Origin: Adiantum capillus-veneris
Taxonomy: Eukaryota; Streptophyta; Polypodiopsida; Polypodiales; Pteridaceae
Assembly: GCA_014529385.2 (NCBI GenBank)
Contig: CM043944.1
Coordinates: forward strand, 80,260,384-80,324,383
Length of the DNA stretch: 64,000 nt
Direction: 5' to 3'
Part shown: positions 10,302 through 20,484 of the stretch, one piece after another
Layout of the letters: each line of letters starts with the position of its first letter
How positions within the stretch are numbered: the stretch's first letter is position 1
Notes under the pieces: generated by a model
The model's database searches: none
The model's input: only the letters and a program-made list of their open reading frames with translations
Told to the model about the DNA's origin: nothing
Made by a program: the position numbers and the translations under genes

Positions 10302-11609
10302 TTATGATAAATTCTTTGTGATTGAAGGCACATATAGAACATCTCCCAATGTGTTGTATGTCCCGTCTTTTTCTAGCAATGGAACTGAACCAACATGTGT
10401 AATCCGATGCATAGTATCATCACCTGTAGTGACAAACTCATCCTCTTCTAACTTCTCTTTTCTGTCAAACCATTCACCATGATATGTCATATGATTTGTG
10501 GCACCACTATCTAAATACCAATCATCTGTATGATGTGGCTCCACCATGCTTCCAACAACATGCTCCATAGGAAATAAATGTCCACTCGACCTATTGTCAT
10601 ATATATTTTGATCATGAGTATTGTATCCAACAAAGTTTCCTCCATGCCTGCCATAACCTTGGCCTCTTCCACCACGATCACGATTTTGATTTAGCCTTGT
10701 GTAACATTCTCTTTCAAAGTGACCATAAATGCCACATCTATTACAATATCCATCTCTTTGAGGATGTACAAATCTTCCACCTCCACGTCCACGAGTTCAG
10801 GCTCTCCCCCTGCCTCTTTGGCTATAATCGTTGTAACTTTGACTTTGTTGGTTTTGCCATTGACCTCTTCCAACATTGTTTCCACGACCATAGTTTCCTC
10901 TTCCACCTCTATTGTTTCCACGACCTCTAGAGTAAAAAACCTCATCTCTGGAATTGTTATTTGATGTAGAAGGACCTGACTTGCCTAACTTCACCTCTTC
11001 TTGCAAACAAAGGTTTACTAACTCTTCAAAATCAGGCATGTGTCCTCGAACAGATATAGATGTATCCAATGACTTGTATTCCGGTCCCAAACCATTCAAT
11101 GTCACTGAAACTAAGTCATCATGTGGAACTTCAACATTAATGTTCGCACGATCTTCCTGTACTTGCTTTATCTCTGTCACATAATCTGATATGGATCTAT
11201 TTCCTCGCCCTACACAATGTAATATTTGCTTCAAGTGAACTTTTCGTGGTTCTGTATTGGAGCTGTTCATTCTTGCTAGTATCTCCCATGCTTCCTTTGG
11301 AGATTGAGCCTTCTTCACATGTGGTATAAAGAAGTCACTAATGCATAGTGAAATCCAATGCATCACTTTCCTTGAATTCTCGATCCACTTCTTGTAAGCT
11401 TCTACTCCTGCTTGCCATGTTTTATGTGCTTCAACATTCTCTCTATTTGGTTCCAAACCAACCTCGGGACACTCTTGTTCACCTGTAATATAATCCCATA
11501 AACCTTTGCCCATGATAAAGTTCTCCATCCTGTAAGACCATATGCTGTAGTTCTCTCTGGTCAGCTTCTCTCCAACAATCTGTGTGACTTGAGTTGAACT
11601 TTCTGCCAT
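10302..11609 (-). pseudogene. Copia-1 gag and protease
   Basis: Gag starts at the ATG at 11609-11607 (MAESSTQVTQIVGEKLTREN), the usual short copia leader peptide, although the frame is open a little farther up. It contains YSIWSYRMENFIMGKGLWDY and the UBN2-type capsid blocks. An Arg/Gly-rich tail and a zinc knuckle CNRCGIYGHFERECY follow at 10745-10704. A TGA at 10797-10799 cuts gag just before the knuckle. The protease has DDWYLDSGATNHMT (DSGA at 10511-10500) and YVPSITKNLS. A TAA at 10302-10304 follows. Frame is constant through all these stops. Confidence 0.9.
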
Positions 11610-12486
11610 CTTCACTCTCTCAATTTCTTTCAAAGGATTTTGACAAAATTTTTGCAGAGTTTCATTTGTATTTGGACAATATCTCAAGTAAAAATCTTAA
11701 CCAAAGTGCGACAGAAAATCTCTCACTACCAAGGGAAAATCCACTGACTCACTTTGCCACAGACTGACTCAATACTATGCATAAATACTCTAAAACAATG
11801 TCCACATGGACCTGTATGCAAATGCAATCCATACGCTGTCCTGTACCACATATCCATACATCCACCTTCTTCCCATAGTCGTAAACGACATATGAGGTCT
11901 TTCGCGGGGCTAGTCAGGGGTTCGCTCCAGTACCTAATCCACCTTGCCAAGGTACCAAAGCTCCCAAGGCAAGGCTTCAAAAAACCTCACTCGACCCTCA
12001 CAAAGGCTGCAGTTTTCCAAAATACATTGACCGCATATCCATACATAACCACAAAGTACTCAATCTGACAATATAACCGCCTCAACTTCTTCTCACAACC
12101 TTTCTTACATAGGCGGCTGTCCATAACGGACCCACAACAACCAAACACAATCTTCGATAAAACAATATCATGATGCAAAAGATCTATGTCACTCTCCAAA
12201 ACCTGTGTAAATGCTGAATTCTTCACCTGTAACCTGTAAATCTACTGCCGAGTGCAAAACTGGACATCTCCTATCTTGTGTGAACTGGCTGTTTGCTGCA
12301 AAAAATTGCAGATTTTGGCAAATATGAGTATGCCAATGCGTCCGGAACGCCCAAAAACATAAAGATAGACTCCTGGATCACTGTATTCCGAGTTCGGGTG
12401 AGGGAGTTATGACCAAAAAACCTCTCTTTTTTGCTGTTTTCCAGAGCTGCGGAAACCTGTGTATTGACTGTAGCTCCTCAAACTGA
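11610..12486 (-). other. Copia-1 untranslated leader
   Basis: About 880 nt between PBS and the gag ATG, without conserved protein motifs. It contains an inverted pair CCTTGCC/GGCAAGG (11942-11948 and 11968-11974) that could form a hairpin in the genomic RNA. No function can be shown from sequence alone. Confidence 0.5.
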
Positions 12487-12498
12487 GCTCTGATACCA
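12487..12498 (-). promoter_or_regulatory. Copia-1 primer binding site (tRNA-iMet type)
   Basis: The minus strand reads TGGTATCAGAGC three bases after the 5' LTR. This is the classic plant retrotransposon site complementary to the 3' end of initiator tRNA-Met. Confidence 0.95.
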
Positions 12499-12501
12499 CT
12501 T

Positions 12502-12731
12502 TGTAGAGTGCGTAGGTGATGGAGAAGGTAGGAAAGAAGACCACACACACACCAACACACATCGAGACACACACACACAATCATTACCCTGCAGCAGCCA
12601 TTCAACGAGCTGCTCTTCTCCTCTTCTTCTCTTTTGGACTATTATCCAAAGTATATTTACAACATAGTATAGTCAGTGTCCAGCTGTCCATAGCACAATG
12701 GACATATTCTTTAACATCATATTCTTTAACA
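12502..12731 (-). repeat. Copia-1 5' LTR (230 bp)
   Basis: Partner of 7475-7706, flanked by CATCT at 12732-12736. It contains a TG/GT-rich stretch in element sense. No clear TATA box stands out in this short LTR. Confidence 0.95.
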
Positions 12732-12736
12732 CATCT

Positions 12737-14583
12737 CTACTAAATAAGAGTTATTTGCCTCTCTAGTCTCTACCTTTTCCTATTTTTGGGTGTCTTCCTT
12801 TGGCTCTTTTTCTACATCCTACTATTGCTCCATCTTTGTGTCTTCTTCATTTTTTCTAAGAGCATTGCCTGCTTTTAGGCCTTTGTGAGATTGCTCTTTT
12901 GTTTTTCTTGAACTTTGTGGTCTCAATCACCTCTTGTTTAGTTATGTGAAGCTCTGGAATAGCTTCCTCTTTCATGCTCTCTAGAGACTCTTCTTAAATA
13001 GGAGATAATGATTTTGTTGTAGCTTGTGAAACTGGCACAGCGTGCCTTCTACTTCAATGTTGTCAATTATCTCTTTAGTTTTCACCTTTAGTCCTCTCTC
13101 TTTCCTCTTGGCCATAGATGAATTCCAAAATTGTGAGGAGATCCTCACCATGTTGGTACATGGGATTCTTTGTGCAAAGCTTCCTTGGGTTAGGGCTACC
13201 AAAACTCTTCAAAGTCTCCATGCAAGCATCTTCCCTTTTCAAAAGCATCTTTCTCCCTTTCTAGCCTCATAGATCTTTGAGTAGGTTCTGCTATGACTAT
13301 CGGGGGTAGTATTTTAAGTTGTTTGGAGTTTCTTTCACCCATCTTTTGTTGCGTGCCTTTTGGTCCTCTCTTTCTCTCTTCTTCTGTGTCCGCCGATGGT
13401 TTTGGAGGACTCTCTATTGACATCTAATCTTCAACATCTTGGTTTTCAATGGGCCCTTGATCACTCTCCTCATCTTCATCTTCAAAGGGTTGCATTAACT
13501 TTCTCTTTGATCTATTGGTAGGGTGAGCTACAGCTTCTTCTTCTTCTTCTTCCTATTCTTTATTTTTGAACATGCTATCAACCATGCATTTTGATCCAGT
13601 GCATGCCATAGGCTGTCGGCCATGCCTACTCCATGGTAGAAAATTATTGTTATTACTTTAGGAGATCCCAGATATGTGATTCCATTGATCTTTCTGGTGT
13701 TCTCTAATGTGTTGAGCACATAAGAAGCATGGTCTAAGGGAATTGGTGACTTAATCTTCAAGGCAATTGTGAATGTTGATGCCACTGCATGGTTTGGACA
13801 TGTGTATCTTAATGGCTTTTTGAAACAAAATGGAAATGCTGGTGGAAAAGCCTAGTGGGGTCTTCACCCAACTCTTAGTCGGCTTGTGGATCATGTCGAT
13901 GAAGGTAGTTGTGGAATTATTTTTGATGAAATTTCTTCATCTTTTCTTTCCCTTAGACCACATTGACTTTCCCTATATCATTGGTAGCTTCAAGGCCTCT
14001 ACATCCTTTGTTATGCTGCCCTCAATAGCTTGGCCAAAGGAGTCATTAAGTTTTGTTCTACCATCTTCTTGTATTACCATGAGGAGCACATGTGCCCTTT
14101 CTAGGTCCACTCTAATGGTTCCATTTCGTAAAATGGTAACAAGCCCAACCTTCTATGTAATTCTCTAACCTCTAGGGCTTGAGCTACATCATATATCTCT
14201 TTGGGAGGTAGCTACAACTTTATTTCGTGGTTGTCTACACTTTTGAATCTACCATAAAAAAGGGTCAAATTGTGCTTCTCTAGCTGGGCTTCTCTTGCAC
14301 ATGTTTTCTTTGCTACTCTTATGGACTCCTCCTCCGATTAGTAAGGTGAAAGCTCTTATAGTTTTTTATTCATGGTCACCATCTTTGCACATCTAACGAT
14401 CTTTGCATATATCACCTCATATCACATGCGAGACGATGTAGCGTGGAAGTTGCCAGAATCTCAAATGCATGCATCGAAATAAGATCCCAAGAGCTCTTCT
14501 CCAAAGGTCACTACTGAGAATGAGGCTCTATTTGAACTACTTAGAATATACATACCCATGCTTTACTAATCCCTTTCTCTCAT
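12737..14583 (-). other. Unidentified coding-like sequence, upper part
   Basis: Protein-like minus-strand segments in shifting frames. Around 14.1-13.8 kb is LERAHVLLMVIQEDGRTKLN, DSFGQAIEGSITKDVEALK. At 13785-13528 is FTIALKIKSPIPLDHASYVL and KINGITYLGSPKVITIIFYH with a run of lysines. At 13423-12981 are a basic, acidic mixed stretch and MVRISSQFWNSSMAKRKERG. I do not recognise a family. It continues beyond Copia-1 at 6.6-7.5 kb. It might be an old gag-like gene of an undescribed element or a decayed host gene; many stops argue against function. Confidence 0.3.
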
Positions 14584-15107
14584 ACCGGTGGCCGGTGGCC
14601 GGTGGACGGTGGTCGGAAGTCAATGGCCGGTGGCCGGTGGCCGAATTCAATGGTCGGTGGCCGAATTCAAAAGCGGACTTGTCTTCTCAAGGGCGGCCAC
14701 ACATGGGCGGATTGGAGGGTCCGATTTGGACTTATTTGCACAAGGGCGGCTACACATGGCTGTCTCTCATAAGAGAGGGCATCCCTTTTGGCCTATAAAA
14801 GGAGGCCATTTCTACACACATTTCATAGTGTGAAGTTGATGCAACAAGGTGAGTGTGAGGTGGTGAGAGTGAAGCAAGGCGGGAGCTCCATTAAGGGTAT
14901 AATCCCTTTGTAAACTACTTCTTGTTTTGAAGTACTAAAGCCATTGAGTGGCTGCTTTCCCGTGGACGTAGCCCACATTGGGTGAACCACGTATATCGTA
15001 TGTACTCTCTCTCTCTCTCTACTCTATAATCTCGTGTATATAAATCTGTCTCTCTCCATTAAGTAATCTACTCAATTATCTATTTAGCTATGTCTTATTT
15101 CCTAACA
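14584..15107 (+). repeat. Copia-2 5' LTR, truncated
   Basis: Starts within the GGCCGGTG-rich U3 repeat and runs to CCTAACA. It contains the TATA box TATAAAA at 14794-14800, a TC microsatellite near 15005-15021 and the same U5 end as the 3' LTR. Compared with 19110-19807 about 175-190 bp of U3 are missing. Confidence 0.9.
14794..14800 (+). promoter_or_regulatory. TATA box in Copia-2 5' LTR
   Basis: TATAAAA within ggcctataaaaggaggcc. It is conserved at 19490-19496 and, on the minus strand, at 51111-51105 and 46410-46404 in the LTRs of Copia-3, which supports a real core promoter for this family. Confidence 0.75.
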
Positions 15108-15109
15108 AC

Positions 15110-15121
15110 TGTTATCAGAGC
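15110..15121 (+). promoter_or_regulatory. Copia-2 primer binding site
   Basis: TGTTATCAGAGC two bases after the LTR end. It is one mismatch from the TGGTATCAGAGC initiator-tRNA-Met site; Copia-3 has TGGTATCAAAGC at the same place. Confidence 0.85.
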
Positions 15122-15180
15122 AAGGTTTGCTCGTAGCTAAATTATCTCAAGGAAAGGATTCCTTGAATTGAGTGGGAGTT

Positions 15181-17229
15181 ATGGCGGAGGAAGGGAAGCT
15201 CAAGATTGAGAAGTTCAACGGCAAAAACTACCAACATTGGAAGATGCAGATTGAAGACTATCTCTACCAGAAGGACCTCTATTTGCCACTAGGCGGTCTT
15301 GCGAAGAAGCCCGCAACAATGGCAGATGAAGCATGGATTGTCCTTGATCGAAAGGCACTGGGAACAATCCGGTTAAGCTTGGCGTCAACGGTGGCCTTCA
15401 ATGTTTTGGAGATGAAGACCACGGAGGACTTGATGAAGTCACTTGACGACTTCTACGAGAAACCATCGGCATCCAATAAGGTATTTCTTATGAAGCGCTT
15501 GTTCAATCTAAAGATGGCAGAGAATGGTTCAGTTGAAGAACACCTAAATGAATTTAACACAAACATAAGTCAACTTCGATCAGTGAAAATCAATTTCGAT
15601 GACGAAGTGCGAGCTCTCCTTATACTATCATCTCTACCGGATAGTTGGGACAGCCTTGTGATGGCTGTACGTAATTCTATCTCTGGCACAAATACTCTTA
15701 AGTTTGATGATGTTGTGGGTGTTCTCCTAAGCGAGGAAATGCGAAGGAGAAGCACAGGAGAATCATCAAGTGCTGCACTATCAGTGGAAACAAGAGGAAG
15801 GCTTAAGGAGAGGTTCAAAAACCAAAAGGGTCGTGATCGCTCAAGGCGGAGCAAGTCACACACAAAGTCAGTTCTTGAATGTTGGAACTGCAGCAAGAAG
15901 GGCCACGTCAAGAAGGATTGCTGGTCCAAGAAGAAGAAGGAGACAGAGTCTCAAGACAACAAGCCAGCATCGGAGGCCAATGTGGCGGGTAAAGTAGAGC
16001 AAGATGCTCTAATTCTCTCATTAGACAATGTGTCTAATTCTTGGATAGTAGATTCCGGGGCTTCATTCCATGCGACACCACACAAGAAACATTTCCAAGA
16101 CTACACCAAAGGTAATTTTGGGTATGTATACTTGGGAGATGATGAAGCTTGTGAGATTGTCGGCAAAGGTACAGTTTCTGTCAAAACTGCTAACGGAAAT
16201 GAATGGAAGCTTAAAGATGTTAGGCATGTTCCTTCTCTTCGCAAAAATTTGATCTCTACAGGACAATTGGACGATGAGGGTCACAACATTGCATTCGGAA
16301 ACAAACGGTGGAAGATCTCAAAGGGATCTTTGGTGGTTGCCAAGGGTGAAAAAGTCGGTACACTTTACTTGTGTACTGTTAGCACGCAACCTTCAGCTTG
16401 TGCAGCAACTACAGAAGTTGACAGTGCGGTGTGGCACTACCGACTTGGGCATATGAGTGCCAAAGGAATGCAAATCCTTCAAACAAAGAAGCTTCTACCA
16501 GGTTTGAAAGAAGTGGACTTAGAGTTTTGTGAAGATTGTGTTTATGGTAAACAAAAGAGGGTAAAATTTCAAAAATCAGGAAATGAAAGAAAAAATAAAA
16601 AACTTGAGTTGGTTCATTCTAATGTTTGGGGTCCTGCAAGTACACCATCACTTGGTGGCTCATTGTACTATGTAACATTCATAGACGATGCGACTAGAAA
16701 AACATGGGTTTATGTCATGAAGAATAAATCCGATGTATTTTCCATATTTCAAAGGTGGAAAGCCTTTGTGGAGAATGAAACAGGTACCAAGGTTAAATGC
16801 CTCAGATCCGACAATGGAGGCGAATATTGCAGCCAAGATTTTGAAAGCTTTTGTGCTAGCAATGGCATTCGGAGGCAAAGGACAACCCCAAGGACACCTC
16901 AACAAAATGGGATTTTGGAAAGGATGAACTGGACAATCATGGAACGAGTACGAAGCATGCGGCTACATGCAGGCCTACCACTTGAGCTTTGGGCGGAAGC
17001 TGTAAGTACGTCTGTGTACTTAATCAATCGTTCACCCTCAACGGCATTGGATGGGGGAGTTCCAGAAGAGACATGGACAAGTAAACCGGTGAATTATGCA
17101 TTTCTCAAAGTGTTTGGGTGTGAGGCTTTCATGCACATAGATAGAAGCCTAAGATCAAAGTTAGATGCAAAGTCCAAAAAGTGTTTCTTCATTGGCTATG
17201 GAGAAGGAGACTTTGGGTATCGCCTATGA
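15181..17229 (+). pseudogene. Copia-2 gag, protease and integrase
   Basis: Starts at ATG 15181 (MAEEGKLKIEKFNGKNYQHW); the frame is open nine bases earlier only from a GTG. Gag has the UBN2-type capsid and a zinc knuckle CWNCSKKGHVKKDC near 15880-15920. The protease has NSWIVDSGASFHATP (DSGA) and RHVPSLRKNLIST. The gag-pre-integrase block is VWHYRLGHMSAKGM with CEDCVYGKQ. The integrase core has NVWGPAS, FIDDATRKTWVYVM, SDNGGEY and TPQQNGILERMN, giving the D-D-E set. A TGA at 17227-17229 follows GEGDFGYRL, where Copia-3 has tryptophan; the frame continues beyond it. Confidence 0.93.
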
Positions 17230-17763
17230 AATCCTGAAGATGGTAAAATCTTAAGGAGTAGGGATGTAATTTTTAACGAACAAAATATGTACAAAGATTA
17301 CTTGGAAAGAAAACAAACAAAAGAAACAGGTGATGAGTACATGGAGCTTGAGGACGGTGAAGACTCAAGGACTGCAAACGGTGACAATGTGCAACAACAT
17401 CAACCAAATGAGGAGCCTCAACCTATTCCCCGAAGATCTACAAGAGCAAGTAGACCTCCTGAAAGGTTTGTTCCTTCCTTCAACCATCTCTTGATCTCAG
17501 ATTTTGGAGAGCCGGAATCATATGAAGAAGCTATGCAACATGAATCCAAAGAAGAATGGACGAAGAGCATGCAAGTGGAGATGGAATCATTACATCGCAA
17601 CCAAACATGGGAGTTGGTTGAGTTGCCTAAAGGTAAGCGGGCACTTCAAAACAAATGGGTGTACAAGCTAAAGGAAGAAGAAGGTGGGAAGAAAAGGTAC
17701 AAAAAATGGGTTTTTCTCAAAAGAAAGGTATTGACTTCAATGAAATATTTTCTCATGTTGTAA
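17230..17763 (+). pseudogene. Copia-2 integrase tail and RT N-terminus
   Basis: Same frame as the upstream part after the stop. It has NPEDGKILRSRDV, an acidic linker, the RSTRASRPPERF segment, SYEEAMQHESKEEW and LQNKWVYKLKEEEGGKKRYK, the start of copia RT. A 13-nt deletion near 17702, relative to Copia-3, shifts the frame, and the old frame ends at 17763. Confidence 0.9.
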
Positions 17764-19049
17764 AAATGAACTCAATTAGGCTTGTCTTAAGCCTTGTGGC
17801 TGCTCATGATCTAAATCTCGAGCAAATGGATGTAAATACGGCATTCCCTCCCGGTGACTTAGAGGAGGAAATCTACATGCTTCAACCAAAGGGGTATGAA
17901 GTAAAAGGTAAGGAGAAAATGGTTTGCAGATTAAAGAAGAGCTTGTATGGTTTAAAGCAAGCATCAAGACAATGGTACTTGAAGTTTGATCGATGGATGT
18001 TGGATCATGGATTCACAAGATGCAACTCGGATCACTGCGTCTACACGGAGAATTTGGGAGATGGGAAATTCATTATCCTAATGTTGTATGTTGATGACAT
18101 GTTGATTGCAAGTGCTAACATGCACGACATCAAAGACCTAAAAGAGGAGCTGTCCAAATCTTTTTCAATGAAAGATTTAGGTGCTGCAAAGAGGATACTT
18201 GGTATGAAAATATCAAGGGAGAGGACGAAGAAGACAATAAAGCTATCTCAAGAAGATTACATCAAGAAGGTACTAGAAAGGTTTGCAATGCAAAATGCAA
18301 AACCAGTTTCTACACCTTTGGCTGGTCATTTTAAACTAACGAAGGATATGTGTCCAAAGACACAAGAGGAGATACCCTATATGTCTAAAGTTCCATATGC
18401 TGCAGCGGTAGGTTCTCTAATGTGTGCTATGGTCAGGACAAGGCCAGACATTGCACATGCAGTGGGAGTTGTGAGTAGGTTCATGGACAACCCAGATAAA
18501 GAGCATTGGCAAGCTGTGAAGTGGATACTTAGGTATCTAAAAGGGACAACAACAAATGCTTTGTATTTTGGAGGAACTGATATTTTTCTAGAAGGGTATG
18601 CTGATGTAGATATGGCAGGTGACAAAGATACTCGAAGGAGCACTACTGGCTATGTGTTCACGGTTGGAGGCACAGCAGTAAGATGGGCTTAAAAGCCGCA
18701 GAAAGTGGTTTCACTTTCTACCACGGAAGCAGAGTATGTAGCAATGACGGAGGCAAGCAAAGAAATTCTGTGGCTTCACAGATTCTTAGAAGAGCTTGGA
18801 TTCAAACAAGACAATTGTGTCTTGTACAGTGATAGCCAAAGCGCTATCCATCTTGTGAAGAACTCAGCCTTTCATTCAAGGACAAAGCACATTGAGGTGA
18901 GATATCACTTCATACGCACTCTTTTGGAAGAGGGACAACTAAATCTAGGAAAGGTGCATACAAGTGAAAATCCTGCAGACATGTTTACAAAGGTGGTCAA
19001 CAAGGAGAAGTTGAGCTTTTGCTCATCTTCAATCGGCATTCAAGGATAA
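17702..19049 (+). pseudogene. Copia-2 reverse transcriptase and RNase H
   Basis: In the new frame: GFSQKKGIDFNEIF, LEQMDVNTAFPPGDLEEEIY, SLYGLKQASRQWYLKFDRWM, the catalytic LMLYVDDMLIASA and DLGAAKRILGM. These are followed by RPDIAHAVGVVSRF and RYLKGTTTNALYF. A TAA at 18690-18692 interrupts just before KPQKVVSLSTTEAEYVA, the RNase H signature. The remainder (TKHIEVRYHFIRTLLEEGQL, NPADMFTKVV) is in the same frame and ends at 19049. Copia-3 carries a different stop two codons away, so the two copies decayed independently. Confidence 0.93.
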
Positions 19050-19109
19050 GAAGCCAGAATGGAAAGCAGTCACAGGTTTGGTTTGGAGATCAGTCTCCAA
19101 GTGGGAGAT

Positions 19110-19807
19110 TGTTAAGTATGGAGCCTGATTTACCCTTGTAATTTTCTGTGGTAAAAGCGCACATTTGTAAGGCCCCCATTATGAGGAGAAGCCATCGTGC
19201 GTGAAGGAAAATCACTCACCGGAAACAAAAATTTTTGCCGGAATATTCTTTTTCGCCGGACAGCGACCGAAAAGTGGTCGTAAAACAACCGGTCGGTTGG
19301 CCGGTGGCCGGTAGTCAATGGCCGATGGCCGGTGGTCGGAAGTCAATGGCCGGTGGCCGAATTCAAAAGCGGACTTGTCTTCTCAAGGGCGGCCACACAT
19401 GGGCAGATTGGAGGGTCCGATTTGGACTTATTCGCACAAGGGCGGCTACACATGGCTGTCTCTCATAAGAGAGGGCAGCCCTTTTGGCCTATAAAAGGAG
19501 GCCATTTCTACAAACATTTCATAGTGTGAAGTTGATGCAACAAGGTGAGTGTGAGGTGGTGAGAGTGAAGCAAGGCGGGAGCTCCATTAAGGGTATAATC
19601 CCTTTGTAAACTACTTCTTGTTTTGAAGTACTAAAGCCATTGAGTGGCTGCTTTCCCGTGGACGTAGCCCACATTGGGTGAACCACGCATATCGTGTGTA
19701 CTCTCTCTCTCTCTCTCTCTACTCTATAATCTCATGTATATAAATCTGTCTCTCTCCATTAAGTAATCTACTCAATTATCTATTTAGCTACGTCTTATTT
19801 CCTAACA
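19110..19807 (+). repeat. Copia-2 3' LTR (698 bp)
   Basis: TGTTAAG to CCTAACA, preceded by purine-rich AGTGGGAGAT. It includes the GGCCGGTGG repeat area (about 19298-19360), TATA box at 19490-19496 and a TC run near 19700-19718. It directly abuts a fragment of a different copia family at 19808. Confidence 0.93.
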
Positions 19808-20484
19808 CATATTGTGCATTTAGTGTAGAGTGTACTTGTGATCATTCTGTCTATGATGCATGTATACCAATTTTTGGAGATTCACATGTGTGGTACTTTG
19901 ATAGTGGTGCTACAAAGCACATTACTTCACATCCTAACTTGTTTACTGCTCTTGAGTCTGTCCCTCATGGGAATACGGTCATTTGTGCCAGCAATGCCTC
20001 TTATTCAGTCAAGGGAGTTGGAAAGATTGTAATAACTACTATAAACAATAGTTATTTTATACTTATTGATGCACTTTGTGTACACAGTACCGCAGATAAA
20101 AAAGAACCTGTTGTCTATATCTATACTTGCAAGACTTAGTCTTGTTGTCAAATTTGTAAATGAATAGATGTGCAATTCATGATCTCAATTTTGGTGATGA
20201 AATAGTTGCATTTAGCATTTTGTGTCGTGGACTATATAAGCTCACATTCTATGACAAGTGTGTGCATAATTTTTCAAATGTAATTGTGGATTCAAAGGTT
20301 GTTTCCGATAAAACTTTGGCATGCACATTTGGGGCATCTACATTTTGCCAGCTTGCAAAAATCTGATATGGTTGCTTCTTTGGAGCCTCTTGAAGCACCT
20401 TCTAAGCATGTTTGCAAAGGCTCTATTTTGGGTAAAATGCAGTGTTTGAAGTTTCCAAAGGATTATCATGGAATATGGCTATAA
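19808..20484 (+). pseudogene. Copia protease and gag-pre-integrase scrap
   Basis: The plus frame from 19838 reads HMWYFDSGATKHITSHPNLF, then GNTVICASNASYSVKGVGK and YFILIDALCV, a copia protease with intact DSGA. After frame breaks, 20310-20484 reads LWHAHLGHLHFASLQKSDM, EAPSKHVCKGSILGKM and KFPKDY, the HHCC finger with the last Cys of CxxC replaced by Ser. It belongs to the same family as the scrap at 5285-5500. Integrase core, RT and LTRs are absent. Confidence 0.8.

Larger units (their letters stand above)
7475..12731 (-). mobile_element. Copia-1, full-length Ty1/copia LTR retrotransposon
   Basis: Complete 5257-bp element on the minus strand. Its LTRs are 7475-7706 (3') and 12502-12731 (5'), beginning TGTTAA and ending TACA when read in element direction. 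It has an initiator-tRNA-Met-type PBS, a purine-rich PPT and a perfect 5-bp target duplication CATCT (7470-7474 and 12732-12736). The order gag, protease, integrase, RT, RNase H is the copia order. The polyprotein lies in one frame from 11609, with three in-frame stops, one frameshift and an internal deletion in RT. The LTRs differ at only about ten positions, so insertion was fairly recent. Confidence 0.95.
14584..19807 (+). mobile_element. Copia-2, Ty1/copia element with truncated 5' LTR
   Basis: Plus-strand copia element closely related to Copia-3 (46.1-51.5 kb). The 3' LTR is complete (19110-19807, 698 bp, TGTTAAG to CCTAACA). The 5' LTR retains only its last 524 bp (14584-15107), lacking the first part of U3. 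PBS, gag-pol and a PPT-like AGTGGGAGAT before 19110 are present. The target duplication cannot be checked because the left end is lost. Polyprotein damage is limited to two stops and a 13-nt deletion. Confidence 0.93.

Noticed and set aside
10697-10964. Open frames on both strands near the Copia-1 gag tail
   Set aside because: Arise from the Arg/Gly-rich coding repeats of gag; the real frame is minus and carries the zinc knuckle.
12487-12498. tRNA-like sequence at PBS sites (also 15110, 26165, 50783)
   Set aside because: Only 12 bases complementary to tRNA 3' ends; no tRNA gene fold nearby.
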